From contig JASJZH010000001.1 of assembly GCA_037178975.1 (NCBI GenBank), positions 2,604,001-2,668,000 on the forward strand: a stretch of 64,000 nt of DNA. The letters run 5' to 3'. The position numbers and the translations under genes were made by a program. Shown here piece by piece: positions 23,570 through 35,924 of the stretch. The notes under the pieces were generated by a model. It searched no databases and had not been told where the DNA came from. It worked only from the letters and a program-made list of their open reading frames with translations. Position 1 is the first letter of the stretch; every line of letters begins with the position of its first letter. Origin of the DNA: Oscheius tipulae. Taxonomy: Eukaryota; Nematoda; Chromadorea; Rhabditida; Rhabditidae.

Positions 23570-26500
23570 ATGGATGTGGACTGTTGCATACGGGAGAATG
23601 TCCCGTGGGCCAAGCTGCCCGAAGACATCAAGATTTTGCTGGGAAACTCGACGAGGGAATACGACAAGATGATTCTCGAGTACTCAATAAAGAACCAGCT
23701 TCGATACAAAGGAAATTTAGGTAAGAGACTTTGTTTTTTTCCGGCCATAATTGTCATCTCTTCTCAGTCCGACATGTGAAGAAGAGCGAGGAGACGTACT
23801 ACGACATGGTCATGAAGTATAGCGAGAGCCACATGATGCTCTTCCCATATCATCTAGCCGACATCGTCGTCAAGGAGCTCCGGATCACCCCCTTCAACTA
23901 TTACACAAATATCATCACCGTAAGCCCATTTCAAAATCCATTTGTTACCGCCGAAATTCAGGAAATGATAAATTCGGAGAAGTCCTACGACTCACTACCA
24001 AACTTCACCGCCGCCGACGCGATGAGACTGCTGGGGATCGGGCGCAACCAGTACATCGAAGTCATGAATCAGAATCGATCTAATAGGAAATTCTTGAGAA
24101 GGAGCCGGCCGCTGAAGGAACTGCTACCACAAAAACCGGCCAAGGTAAGGATTTTGAGCGGAACAAGTTATCTGGCTGACACGCGATGAGACTGCTGGGG
24201 ATCGGGCGTAACCAATATGGATAGTCCAGAGTGAATTCACGTCAAGTTTTGACGGAATCGTACGAGGTTTTCGAATAAGAACGTGGTTCAAGAGGCGTTG
24301 ATCCGTGTTTGACCGTAATAAAACAATGGAAGCAAGCTTTTCCCCTCTTTCAAACGTGAATATTCCAGGTAAACCTTGAACCTTGGTGGCTGGTAAGTGC
24401 CGGCAGTATCCTGGAAGCCGACATCAAAAGTCTGACCGAGGACGAGCGGCGAATAATTGACAACATACTGGATGAGGGACCACAGCAGGCCGGAATGCTC
24501 TCAGCACCCGTCGTCCAGGCGCTCTTCAATCGCGGCCTCGTCTACTTCGATGTGCCCGTCCAGGACAGTGACTACGTCTACGGTAAGCGTTTTTACTAGA
24601 TTGTGGGTAATCAGACAATTTCAGTAGCTCCGCTGGACGGGTTTGTGATGAACCGAGTGCTAGGAGACTACTTCGAGACGCTGCTCTACAAGATTTTCGT
24701 AGCTATTGATGACCAGACGTCGGTGAAGGAGATGGCCGAGATGCTCCACATCGACATTCATCTCGTCAGCATGGCCATCTCCGTCTTCTGTCGGCTAGGA
24801 TTTGCAAAAAAACGCGTCACAGGTGAGCTCTATTTCAGTTCTAACTCTCAGCATTCAGGCATGGAAAACGCCAAACTCCATTTCACCTGGGCCCAGGTAG
24901 TCACGATTCCGACGTCTCCCACCATGGACGAGTTGGTCTCCAGCGTCTCCGGGGATCTGGGCGAACTCTCAGCGGCCCTTGCTTCGCCAATGGGCGAAGG
25001 AGATGACGATGATGATGAGATGTCCACCTCCGTGAGCAGCATCTCCATCAAGGATCTCGCCTCGCAACCAACTTCCGACGTCTCCTCCTCGTCCGGCAGG
25101 GCAGCGTTCGTCTTCGACTCGACCCTGGCCGCCTTCCTCATGATGGGCAACCTGTCCGCTTCCCTTAAAGTGGGTTCTTCTTGTAATTTTATGCCTAAAA
25201 AATCATGTTCCAGGGGCACGCAGTGACGCTGTTCGAGGTCGGGAAGCTGGCCGACGAGCAGATGGGCGACTTTCTCGAGCAGCTCGAGTCGGTCAACAGG
25301 TTCGGCGAGGGAGAGGCCCAGCGTTACTCGGAGCACGCCGTGGTTCTGCTGGAATCGCTGAAGGCACTCAAGAAGGGACGAGAAGTTGATCTCCTGCGCG
25401 GAGAGAGTCTTCTATCTCTGGATCCGCAGAGTCGGGTCCGAGTACTCTCCAAATCCTATGGGTTCATTTCTTTTTTTTGGTTTTACGTGAGCAATTTTAC
25501 AGAATGGTCGTCGCGATGGCCCCGCTATCGTTTGACGCCTGCACGCTGCCGATTTCTTCGATTCCCTTTATTGGACCGCCCATTCCCGAGGTATTTTCCT
25601 GTAGAAAATGACATCTAACAACCAAATTTAGGCTTGCAGTCCATGGTTCCGACTGGCCATCTATGGTGAGACGAAGAGCGGTCCCTCGTCCGTGTATTTG
25701 CCCCGCGGGACCCGACTGGACACTCTTCCCAAGTCCGTCGTCAGCTCATCACGTCTTCTCGTCTCCTCTGCGAACCACGAGCCGCAGCTGATGTCGGCCG
25801 AGAACGCTCTCGTCGCCCTGAACGACATCCTCCCCAGTTCCCCACTATTCATTCAGGTATTTATTGGTTTTTTCGTCAGAAAATTTCAATTTAGGCGTAT
25901 CCGGCATGCTCTGAAGACGAAGAGCTCATCTATGTACCGTTTCCCCTTATTTCCAACGAAGAAGACGATCCAAGTAGGCTAAAAATCTTGGCTTTGACTC
26001 AAAAAAATCATTTTAGATGCCTTCTCGAACCATCCGGCTGTCATAACCCTTCGCGACAGGCTCGGTCTGAACAGCCTCTGTGGCTATATCGTACTCCTGC
26101 GGAACACAGTTCTCCAGAAGGCCGAGAAAAAGGAAATGACGACATTCGACGGCTCGCCGAAGAAGATCACTGAGGAGATGGTCGTCTCGCTGCCGGACGA
26201 GCTCACCTTCGACGACTACGTGCTCCTCGACTGCGTCTTCGGCATCCCGCTCTTCCATGCCCCTCTGAATAGAACAATCTGCGAGCGCCTGACGAGCTCC
26301 AATATCCTCCAGACTGAAAAGTGGGTTCTTTTCGTCCTTTACAAGTTATCTGCCAATAATTACCGAATGTAGAACTCCTCGTTTTCAGTCGCACGAACAT
26401 CCAATTCGCGAACAAGTCGGTAGTGGATCTCGTCGGAGACATGGTCAACAAGTACAATTTTGGCATAAACAAGGTTCCTTTTCCTTTTTTGCTTCCAAAC

Positions 26501-26611
26501 CTTCCAATGTTCTAGAGCGGTTTCGGCGAAGCAGATGCTCGTCGCGTAGAAGTCGTTGCCCCGGTCCAGCAAATCACCTTCAGCTGTGTCACCAAAGCCA
26601 TCGAAATCTAG
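23570..26611 (+). CDS. FAM91A1: FAM91 family protein (TBC1D23/WDR11-linked trafficking factor)
   Basis: Thirteen exons: 23570-23720, 23768-23919, 23962-24144, 24369-24582, 24625-24822, 24859-25169, 25214-25461, 25503-25590, 25632-25856, 25895-25973, 26017-26320, 26389-26473 and 26516-26611. They sum to 2334 nt (777 aa; the human protein is about 840). The N-terminal half matches FAM91 closely: PWAKLP, REYDKMILEYSIKNQLRY, EKSYDSLPNFTAADAMRLLG, GIGRNQYIEVMNQ, GFVMNRVLGDYFETLLYKIF. C-terminal landmarks include TLFEVGKL, GEGEAQRY and CVFGIPLF. An acidic DDDDE patch lies mid-protein. In vertebrates FAM91A1 sits with WDR11 and TBC1D23 at the trans-Golgi to capture endosome-derived vesicles. TTACAG lies 9 nt before the ATG. 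The short gap to the upstream gene allows operonic transcription, not proven. Identity is firm. Confidence 0.95.
24182..24217 (+). repeat. Intronic copy of 36 nt of FAM91 exon 3
   Basis: Positions 24182-24217 repeat 24018-24053 of the preceding exon, including GATGAGACTGCTGGGGATCG, with two substitutions. It sits 38 nt inside the following intron. A C-to-T change at the junction creates a GTAACC word. No reading frame uses it. Confidence 0.85.
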
Positions 26612-29600
26612 TCAGTTTCCCCTTCCCCCCTTGCAGCCTGATAGATGTCTTCCCAATTTGAAGACCGATTTTTTGTCAAATTGAGCTCCCTTTGTGATAT
26701 ACCTCCTCGGTTGTTCCCTCCTTTCTCCCTGTCACAGAATGGTTGTATTACTTTTTATGGGTTGTAGCTGTGTATAATATATGTAATTTCGTATAAACAT
26801 TTGAACGTCGCCTTTTTAAGAGCTCGGAAATTGAATTAGTTGGTTATTATTGAACGGAGAGGGAAGGGAGGAAAGCTCTTTTCGGTAATACCAGTTGATG
26901 AATTCGGGTCAGAGAAAGAGAGACAACAGGTCTCGTTCAGCCGGCCTCCAGAATAATCCTCTCTCTTCCTCCCGAAACGGGCTGAAGAGCCTCCTGAAGT
27001 GCCTTCGACGCCACGGAAGCGAACAATGGCCGCGCCGACGAGTTACGCCTTTTTGGTGGTGGGACATCTCTCCTGAGTCTCCAATTTCATTGGGACCCAT
27101 GCTTTTTCGGCGTTTATCCAATTAATTTCGATTTTAGGGGCTGTTTTTTGTTTGTTTACATGGAAAAATCATATTGGATTCCCTAGACAATGCTAGGAAA
27201 ACAAGCAAGAGCGAAGCATAGGATGATGACAAAAGTTTCAAATTCGCGCCAGTTTTTGATTAACCGTTTTTGGCACGAACACCCATGTCATTTGTAGTAG
27301 CCTCGTTGATTTCCAGAATTTCTCATATTTTTGTTTACCAAATAGATGGGAAACTTGTCTGGAGTGTTTCGGGATCAGTTTATTACAAATTTACCCTGTG
27401 AAATGGTCTCCCCCGCAGATTCAATCTATTTTGAAGTCATCGAATTGTTCTTTTCCTATCTCGCTGTATCCAGTCAAAGTTCACCTATTTGATTGTGCCT
27501 CTCGCCATATGGAAATCGTATTCAGGCCCAGTCTCCTCAATAAGTCTTTCCCGTGGTCCTAAACGACTGGTAATTCGCCGTAGTAGACAGCCAATGGCCC
27601 TGTGTTTTCCGCGATGGCCTCCTCGAGTCAAATGTCCTCTCTTTCTCTTTTTGCCCTTCCTAATGACTCCATCTTGACCCGCCCCGTGAATCCCCCCCAA
27701 AACGAGTAGTCGTCGTCTTTTTCTAGAAAGATAGCTCTCTTCCAAGGTCTTCGAAATTAGTCCATTACCATTCGCAAAGTAATTACTTCGCCCTCGCAAA
27801 CCGTTGGAATCTCTTATCCTCCTCCTCTTCGGCTGCCAATTAGGATGCGCGAAATGATAATGCACTGCCATTGTCCTCTACCTCGCAGCTGGACTCCTCC
27901 ATAGATCTCTCAGCTCTTAGATTTGGCCGAAAACCCGTCATTTGGTGAATCCTAGCCGCTGTAGTACTGTGAAATAGGCCGTTTTTGGCTTTAATATAAG
28001 GCTGAAGGTCTTCCTGACTTTGTTACATCAGTGTTGCTTTTGTTTATCAAAAAAGTAGGATATTGTCTGTAGAATTCTACCGAAACCGACATAAGATGTC
28101 TGCCCGAAAGGATAGGTTCGAATACGGCCAGGTTAACGACCCGTAAACGGCCACTTTTTTTGCCGGGACGTGACCTCAGCCACCGAGGATGATGGACCGC
28201 CTCGCGTTCATCCCTTAATTTCGACGAAAATGCTCTGTTTTTGGAGGGAGGGTACTGCCTCAGGGTCGTATCGCTTTCTTCGGCACTAAGCCCACTAATG
28301 GCGACCTCAATCCTTGTGGGAAAGTCGAGAGACACTTTGTGAAAAGGGAAAGACAATGAACTCAGTAGCCTCATCCCCACCCCCTTGAAAATTGAGTTAT
28401 CTTCGGCCCGCCAGCCCCCCTCTGCCAGTGTTTTACCACATTCGATCCAATCTTCCATATGTTTCTGCCTCGAATCAGAGTCAGCTGATCGCTAGAGCCA
28501 CTTGAATTTACTCCCTCCAGCTGATTTGTAGCCCAGATTACGCTGCAGCATCCGGATTTTGCTCGTAGGGGAAAAGCTCTGTTCCTGAAACTGCTACACA
28601 TCCTATAATTTATCTGTTTTTGACCTTTTTTTGCCTGCAAAACATCTCCAATCCGTAGGTGCACCTCAGCAGCCTGGTTTTACTTGAAACGAAAAGTTCA
28701 GTCGACAAAACAATGATTCTTTGTTGAATTCACCTGCCTCACATCTTTTCGTTCATACATAGTAGTAACATGTCAATTTGTTCTTTTTCTCAATGTATCA
28801 GATGAAATTCAAATCTGATAACGACCTACTGTCTAAAAATCTTCATCTCGATCCCTTCTTTGAGCCATCTTTGCCCAGAAATCCTCAGCTCACGGGCTCT
28901 TTTCGCTCTCACCGTAGTGATGGATAGATAGTTCACGAATGATTGATTCCTCCCCGAAGGATCGAGGCCAGGTTCCATAGTGTGAAATCCCCCGATGCCA
29001 ATAATTTACGGGGGCTGTACCAGTATATTCGGAAATTTGTATTGTCCCCCTTCTCATGGTCAAAATTCTTGATAAAACGACTCTGCAATTTGCGAGTTCT
29101 CCTAATTTCTCTTTCTCTTCACGAACGTCTCCACAAAACAATCGACTCTCCTGGCTTCGAGCTCGTCTTCCGTTCGGGTGTAATCCAGTAACCTAAACGA
29201 TCGGCTCATTTCGATGGTTTTAATGACACACCTCTGAGAGGAAGCGTGTACACATATGTTGGCCTGGTGTCTTCCAGAGATAACCCAATTGCAAGCCGAA
29301 TTCGGTTAGTGGTGGCAGGCCGAAAGGGGCGCTTAGAGGAACGCCGTCACTGTCTTTTCCCTGTTCTTTTTGGCAATTATTGCATGTACTTGATTCCAGA
29401 GCCGTCTTTTTTCACCGCATTACATCCAAACCTTACAGCAATTTCTGGGCTACTTATCCGGAGAATAATTCCACATTTCCTCCCTTGTTTTTGCCTCAAA
29501 TCACTGCTTTTGAGCAGTTAGTGGAAACGGGTGAGAGAGACGCGTCACGGCTATCAGATCCCCAGAGTCTCTTTCATTGTGTGACTGGCCTCGTTTGGCC

Positions 29601-29949
29601 CTTCTCTAATCTTGAGCCCTCGATGTCACAATCGGCTTCGGCTCTTCCTTCTTTTGGGTCTTTTGATTGGTCAGCGGGCCAAGTTTGAGGATTCTGTTCA
29701 TATACCCTAGGTTCAGTCCAAATGCCCAAAGAATGGCAGAATCCGCCCTCCGTCGTTTGTCCTCAATGGTCCATATCGCCTTGTGCTTCCCATTCTCAGC
29801 TAATGTTTCCACGAACCCGTTCATTATTCTTTTCACCCCTACATTGATCGAATCCGCCTCCTAAAGAAGAAAAAAAAGCTACCGTAGTCAACCAATTGCT
29901 TCTCTTGTTTATTCTCACAAATACTGCCTCTTCCTCTTCCATTTTTCAG
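26612..29949. other. Large intergenic region, no gene recognised
   Basis: About 3.3 kb between FAM91 and the GOPC-like gene. Several open frames occur on both strands (the longest at 27485-27871 on the minus strand, Arg/Lys/Gly-rich), but none has splice or family support. I see no foldback copies. It could hold a non-coding RNA or a promoter. Base composition here is like the coding flanks rather than AT-rich. Confidence 0.4.
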
Positions 29950-29965
29950 GCTCCGCGAGAGAGAG

Positions 29966-32900
29966 ATGGAGACGTCGCCTTCGTGGTCGGACGTTCTCGA
30001 GAAGGACTTTGACAAATCGTTCGTGGCCCTCGATCTCCTCTTGGGAGAGATTGACAGCGACCAGGTTAGTTGCCTTTTCGTTTTTTTTAAGGGGATTTCG
30101 ACTGATTGCGAGACTTTGTCATAGTAGCAACACAATCGGACATTCTACAAGAGCATTCAACGTTGCTGGAAATGTTTTAGTGCTATTACCAGATTTTCCT
30201 TGTATTCATGCTTATACCATCTGCTATAAAATAAGCTCTCAAGAGGAGAAGCTTGGGAAATCCCACTTTCGGGCCAAGAATAAATTCACGAAAGAGGTCC
30301 AGTACGTTCCAATTTTTCTCGAAGCTTTGTCGAATTCTCCACGAAAAGTTGACAAGTGGGCCTAAAAATTTATAATTTTTGTCTGAATATCAATCTTGGT
30401 AAATCATTGAAAATTTAACTGTTTTCCAAAATCTATGTGTCGCTATTAAATGCCATCATTTACAGTCCGTTTTCAGGTAGAAGTCACATATGAGGGTCGA
30501 CAGAAGATGACGGCCTTGAGTGGCTGCTTCGCCCAACTCATGCACAAGGCACAGTCCATGCAGCACACGATGAATAGACAGGACAAGGTTCGTGTATTTT
30601 TTAATCATTTAATTGCAAATTTTCATCAGGAAGTTACAATGCTGCGAGCCGAATTGGTCGAGGCCCGAGCCATTCAACGAGAAAAGGAGAAGGAGACCCA
30701 ACAGCTCATGTTACAGGTGTGCCTTTCGAGTTTTCTCATTCCCAAAAACTTGAACTTCAGGTCCATAGTCTTCAGTGCCAGCTGCATGCGAAAACGGCTC
30801 CTCACGAATCGGATATCATCAAAAAGAAACTCGTATGCGATTTCAAATCAAACAGTTCGAATACCCCGAGTATAGGAAAGTGAAATCGTCTCCTTCCGCT
30901 CCGAAATAATGCCCACATTACGCTCGGACTGCGAGGTGGACCTGCTGCGCAAGGATTGGGAGAAACAGCGCCGACTGATTGGAGCCCTCGAAACTGAAGT
31001 CTTCGGAGCACGATTGGCTGCCAAATATCTGGACAAGGTTGGTTTGGTTGGACTCATACTGATTAGGGATGAGAAGCTGAGGGACCAAAAGCTCTGAAAA
31101 ATATGTGTTTGCACCCGTTCTCACCTACTAGATCCGTTCTGTTCACATACCTACCAATCGTTTACGTTACCTAGTGCCCTGATACGTTTTAAACTTGAGC
31201 CGTTTTACGTTTCATGTTTGCAGCTTTTATCGGTTGCTTCTTATCCAAACTGTTAACGTGCAATGGTCTACGTAGTTTACTCAGTTTGTTCGTGGTCACG
31301 GAAAAAAGTAGAAATTATTAGTTGGCGACGAATTAGATGTCAAACAAAGTTTGCTATACAATTTAGAGCATCTTTTACTTTTTGTAAGACGACAGCTGGC
31401 GGAAATGGATGAACAGATTGGGAGGCTGGGCCTACGATGATACGAATCATTTTGCCTAAATTTCTCTCCTCTCTACAAATCACTGGCAAAATGTGCGTCT
31501 ATTCCCTGGGAAAGTGGCTCGTTCTGTTCTTCTGCTACTGGTGTTGAGCCTGTTCTAAGTTGCATTTTTGACAGCCGGAAATTGCTCAAACTTGCTGGAA
31601 AAGGTAATTGAGAAACCATAGCCTTCCATCATTTCAAGAGTTACCGATAGAACTATCCTTCTGCCCGAGAACTTCTTACCTCTCTTTTTCAATTGCTGAT
31701 TGCAATTATCCTTGCAACTATGGTTGTGAGTAGTGCTTATTAAGCAAATAGCAATCACAAGGAAAAGAGTCGATAATTAAATCCTAAATTGTTCAATATG
31801 AACTGCAACATCGATACAGAAACCTAGATCCAGAACAAAATTAACACCTCGTCCTTTTTCTCAGTGTATACCCCTACGCAATGAGATTATAGGAATTAGC
31901 CGGTCGCATCCAGCAAATCCAATTGCTTGGAAGGAACATGAGGGGCGTGGAGCACGACCGACTGTGGAATCAGCTCGAGGCGGAAATTCACCTGCATCGG
32001 CACAAGACGGTCATCAGAGCCTGTCGGGGACGCGGAAACACGAAAGGACTCGCCACACCGCCCCGTCAGAAGGAGAACAAGGAACGTCGCAATCTGAGAC
32101 AGCTCCGTCAGGTCGTCCTACCCAAACAGTCTCACGAGGGTCTTGGAATCTCCATTACGGTACTCTTTAGCGCCTTTTCCACGAGAAATTGATTTTTAGG
32201 GAGGAGTAGAACACGCGCTGCCCATTATCATCTCTGAGATTCAGCCCGGTCAGCCGGCTGACAGATGCGGACAGCTTTACGTATATTTTTCGGATTGACT
32301 TTAAATGTTGGATGGATTTCAGGTCGGCGACGCCATCATGTCCGTAAACGGATACGACCTCTCGAACGCTAAACACCAGGAAGCCGTCGACATTTTGAGC
32401 AGTCAACAGGGCGATCTGCACATAGAAGTCCAGTTTCTTCATCCCGACGCCGATTCGGATGACGAGGGAGCCGTGATGATAGAGGACTGCGAGGGATCAT
32501 TGTGAGTTTGTCCTTTTTTCTTGTTGGATACGACCCATCGAAATAGAATAGGACTAGATGAAATGATTCTGGATAACAAGCAGCGTAACCACAATGTCAC
32601 AGGAATATGTGGCAACAAAAAATGAATTTACTGTCGTAAGATATCTCACTATCTCGTCGATATCGACCTCTCTTTCAGCACAAATACATTCTGTTTCGGA
32701 CCTTTATCTTAAGTATGAATGAATTTCCGCCGTAGATACATCCAAAAGCAACTGAAAGTAAAGCTTAAAGGGGTAGGTTACCATCTTACTGGTCCTCATA
32801 CACCACGGTTCGGGTACTTTTCATGTTTCAAATTCTACTGGCAAATGGTGCAACTGCCTGTGACAGATGTTGTTAGTGATCCAAGACAACGCTTGACCAA

Positions 32901-33170
32901 ACGTCTATGTAATTCCTGTCAAGTATTGTTCGAGATAAAAGTTGGCACATCGAGGCAAAAGGGACTTCAAGCGAGCGTAAGCGACTGGTAGAGGCGAGGC
33001 GAATTCTCATCTGCTTGACCACAACCACACCTTCCACTCTTCTCATAATCCTATCTTTCAGATTCAACATGTACGGCAGTGCGTCGATGGAGGAACCCCC
33101 ATCGAGTCGCAGCTCCACGGCCTCCCAGCAGACGTCGAACACCGAGACAAGTGACAATCGGAGCACCTAA
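29966..33170 (+). CDS. GOPC: GOPC/PIST-like Golgi coiled-coil PDZ protein
   Basis: Nine exons: 29966-30064, 30477-30587, 30630-30716, 30761-30832, 30876-31037, 31893-32159, 32200-32280, 32323-32501 and 33062-33170. They sum to 1167 nt (388 aa). The N-terminal half is predicted coiled coil (heptads around [20 protein letters not shown] and the [19 protein letters not shown] region). A single PDZ domain occupies about residues 250-345: carboxylate loop GLGISIT, then [26 protein letters not shown] and HIEVQFL. It is followed by the acidic DSDDEGA typical of GOPC. GOPC is a trans-Golgi PDZ adaptor that binds C-termini of membrane proteins and TC10/Rab-linked partners. The 31038-31892 intron is 0.86 kb. 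TTTTTCAG at 29949 precedes the ATG by 16 nt. The 304 nt to the convergent kinase gene hold only 3'UTR. Confidence 0.92.
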
Positions 33171-33474
33171 TTCCGCCCCTCTCCGAGATCAATCCGAAGC
33201 CTTCTCCCTGTGATGCCATTTTTCTTTTTCTTTCTCTGGGTATTGTTCCGACTCAAAACACTAGCTTCTTTGCTTTATTTTCCCCGTGATCTCCCCCAAT
33301 TTTTACCGTTTCATCTACTTCTTGTATTTGAGTCTATTTTAGAGAGCGAGTCCTTGTATATTATTCCACAAATGGTGCTTTAATGAATTCTACTGGTTTT
33401 TGACTGGGAAAAGTAACGGTTTATCAAAAACTGGAAAGAAAAACAGTAACATGTACAAGTTGGGAAATGTGTCT

Positions 33475-35426
33475 CTAATAGTCAAAACAGCCGGGATTAA
33501 AATTTTCAAAATCCTTGATGACAATGAGGAGGGAGGTGGCTGTTCGTCGTGTGCTCGGATCCGGATCCAGAGCTTGATGGACGAGATGAACTAGCAGTCG
33601 CGTGACGGGGTCCAGGGTCTCATTTGTCTTTTCTTCCGTCTTTTTACCTGGAAATGAGTCGTTTCGGAAGATAATGGATTATTCTAATCCAATTAATGCG
33701 TGCGGTTAACCCATTGGCTGAATTAGAGGAGCCGACATGATATCGACGTATATAAAAGCTCAACGGTTAGCATCTGAGCGACTCGGGTTCGATTCCGCCC
33801 GATGTTTTTTGGATTTCCGAAAAGGGCTTCAGACGGTTGGTGTTATCCAAGTTGGTACGCAATTCAAAGCAGGGTTGTGCGAAAGCACGGTAAGCCAAAG
33901 GGTTATATCTTTTCCGGCTTCGAATTCATGGGGTACGGTAGGTATCAAAAAGCCTAAAACTTACAAAAGCAGCGTCCCTTGGTGTTTGCGAAGATCAGCT
34001 TGCGGCAGGTACTGCAATTTAGCTCCGATTGAAATTCGCGAGTCCATCCTGGGCGTACTACATTCATCTGTAAGGTATTTACCTCTTTTTGAAGACTTTA
34101 AAAAGTCTACAATTTTACCAATATCCACGCCGGGATATCGTGGAAGTCGAACTGTGGTTCCGTTTCGTTCAGCAGCCGACGTAATGCTTTCAGATCCTAG
34201 AATGGAGGCGATTTGACAGATGCCGCGAAAGTCGTCTGATGGTCGGAATAGTGGATGTCTGAAGCCTGTGTAATTGGAAAAACGGAAAAAGAAACACCTT
34301 TTGAATAGAAGGCTGAGGAGGAGGATACCGGCCGACCAGATGTCAATGGCCGTGGACTGAGTTTCTTGGGCGAAGCGAAGAAGTATCTCTGGGGGTCTGA
34401 ATCCCGGCGTACCGCCCTTGTTGACACGCTTCTCCGGCTTTTCGAGACATGTGGCACAGCAGTAGTCGTCATTACAGCGACAGTTGTAGATCTTCTTTCT
34501 TTTGGCTGCTGGCGGCTGATTGAGCCTTCCATAGACGAGTCGGCGTTTTTGCTGCTGAAAATAGAGACATTGATTGTGGTTCGGGTGATAGGAAAAGAGC
34601 CTCGAGCTTTTGATTTTTATACATTCGGTTAGGGGTTTGCGACCGCTGTATACCCGAAAGGGCGCACTAACTCTTAAAAGTAAATATTCGAAACTCAGTA
34701 AGTCCTGAAAAACAGCTGCGTATCGACGTCTACGGTGGCAAATTACACGACATTGACAGTCTACTTTCTCTTAGGAAAATGAAACATACCGCTACGGTCT
34801 TCGGCCTGTACTCTTGTGATAGTCCGAAATCGATGAGAGCGAATCTTCTGTGATGTCTGTTGTAGAGAAAGTTGCCCGGCTTCACGTCTCTGTGGATGAT
34901 ATTCGCGCTGTGAAGATGCTCGAGAGCAATAAGCAGGTTTTTGAAGTAGAAAAGCTTCTCATGTGTTGTCATACGTGGCAAAATGGTCTAAAATACCGAA
35001 AATATCGTAGGGGAGACGGTAACAAGGACTACCTTGAAATCATCGTGATGGAAATATTCCATTACCACAAAAACTCGTCCTCTATCTCGATGGCCTCCAA
35101 ACATCTTTATTACATTGTTTCTGCCGCCTAATTCACTCATAATCTGCAATAGTTTAGGTAAAAATGCATGGAAAATGAGTTACTTTCAGCTCGAGGGTAA
35201 GGAATTTGGCCAACATTGCCTGGCCAATTTCTTTGAGAGCATATACGCTTTTATCTTTTCTGCTTTGTACAGAGTAGACTCTTCCGAAGGAGCCTAAACA
35301 CAGATATTACAAGAACTGAACATAAAGATTACCGCAGCCTATGAGAGATCCAATTGCGAAGTTTTCAGCGACCCATTTGTTCGTGCTGGGCAACTCTTCT
35401 TCATTATATTTGTGTTTCTTTGCCAT
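33475..35426 (-). CDS. cdc-7: CDC7 (DDK) cell-cycle kinase
   Basis: Eight exons: 35333-35426, 35184-35293, 35033-35143, 34790-34987, 34298-34554, 34083-34258, 33965-34048 and 33475-33647. They sum to 1203 nt (400 aa). CDC7 with Dbf4 phosphorylates MCM subunits to fire replication origins. Kinase motifs in order: glycine loop IGCGSFGRV, VYALKEI lysine, FHHDDF hinge, catalytic IIHRDVKPGNFLYN, LIDFGLSQ, a cysteine-rich kinase insert (CRCNDDYCCATC), GGTPGFRPPEIL and STAIDIWSAGILLLSLL. The C-lobe ends LDPDPSTRRTATSLL. The FLYN after HRDVKPGN is a CDC7 hallmark. The frame closes only if a 34-nt intron (34049-34082) is removed; without it the C-lobe exon cannot be joined. TTTTCAG lies 3 nt before the ATG. 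The gene is short for CDC7. Confidence 0.9.
33750..33804 (+). repeat. Degenerate tRNA-like sequence in the last cdc-7 intron
   Basis: GCTCAACGGTTAG is followed by CGGGTTCGATTCCGCCCG, a clear T-arm with B box. The 5' half is shortened and does not fold as a tRNA. It lies in the intron 33648-33964. Confidence 0.55.
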
Positions 35427-35429
35427 GGG

Positions 35430-35921
35430 CTGAAAACGGGCATATTGTGATGTAAATGAGGATGAAAAATGGAAAAAAAAATAGAGCTGGACTCAGTGAA
35501 AACTACAAAGTTTCAAGCTTGCAATTCTAAAATTCGGTTTAAAAAGTGCCCAATTACAGTAATCATCGGGTGCCGCCACGATTTACAACTGTATGTTCAT
35601 TTGGAATTGGATTTTTATTCCTACTTTTTTTGTCAACTGTTCAGTCTTCTCGTTTTATTTGTGTTTTCTCATACAAAAAGTGCACATCGATACCCAAGAT
35701 CTTTCTCTAACCAAAAAAAGGCCCTGTATTTCTTGAAAAAAGCTGCTCAACTTATGTTTTTCCGGCTTTTTACTCGAAAAATTGTTTTTACAACTGTTTT
35801 GAATCACACGTGTGCTGAGCCATTCTTGTGAACAAACTCGTCGGTTCTCTCATTAGAAAAATGTAATTTTACGCTTACCAGCTTCTGTATCCTTTTTTGC
35901 TTATTGATTCACCGTTTTTAG
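35430..35921. promoter_or_regulatory. Shared divergent promoter region of cdc-7 and the p53 gene
   Basis: About 490 nt separate the two start codons, which point away from each other. The stretch is AT-rich with no coding exon and no obvious TATA box near either start. Each ATG is preceded within 4 nt by a T-rich AG, so the mapped 5' ends are probably trans-splice sites and the true promoters lie within this interval. Regulation is inferred only. Confidence 0.5.
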
Positions 35922-35924
35922 CCT

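Noticed and set aside
24848-25336. 162-codon minus-strand frame
   Set aside because: It is antisense to FAM91 exons that have clear homology.
27485-27871. 128-codon Arg/Lys/Gly-rich minus-strand frame
   Set aside because: No homology, no nearby poly(A) signal or acceptor; it could not be told from chance.
33962-34258. Unspliced cdc-7 frame ending at a TAA
   Set aside because: It would lose the kinase C-lobe end that is clearly encoded at 33475-33647, and no other phase allows joining.
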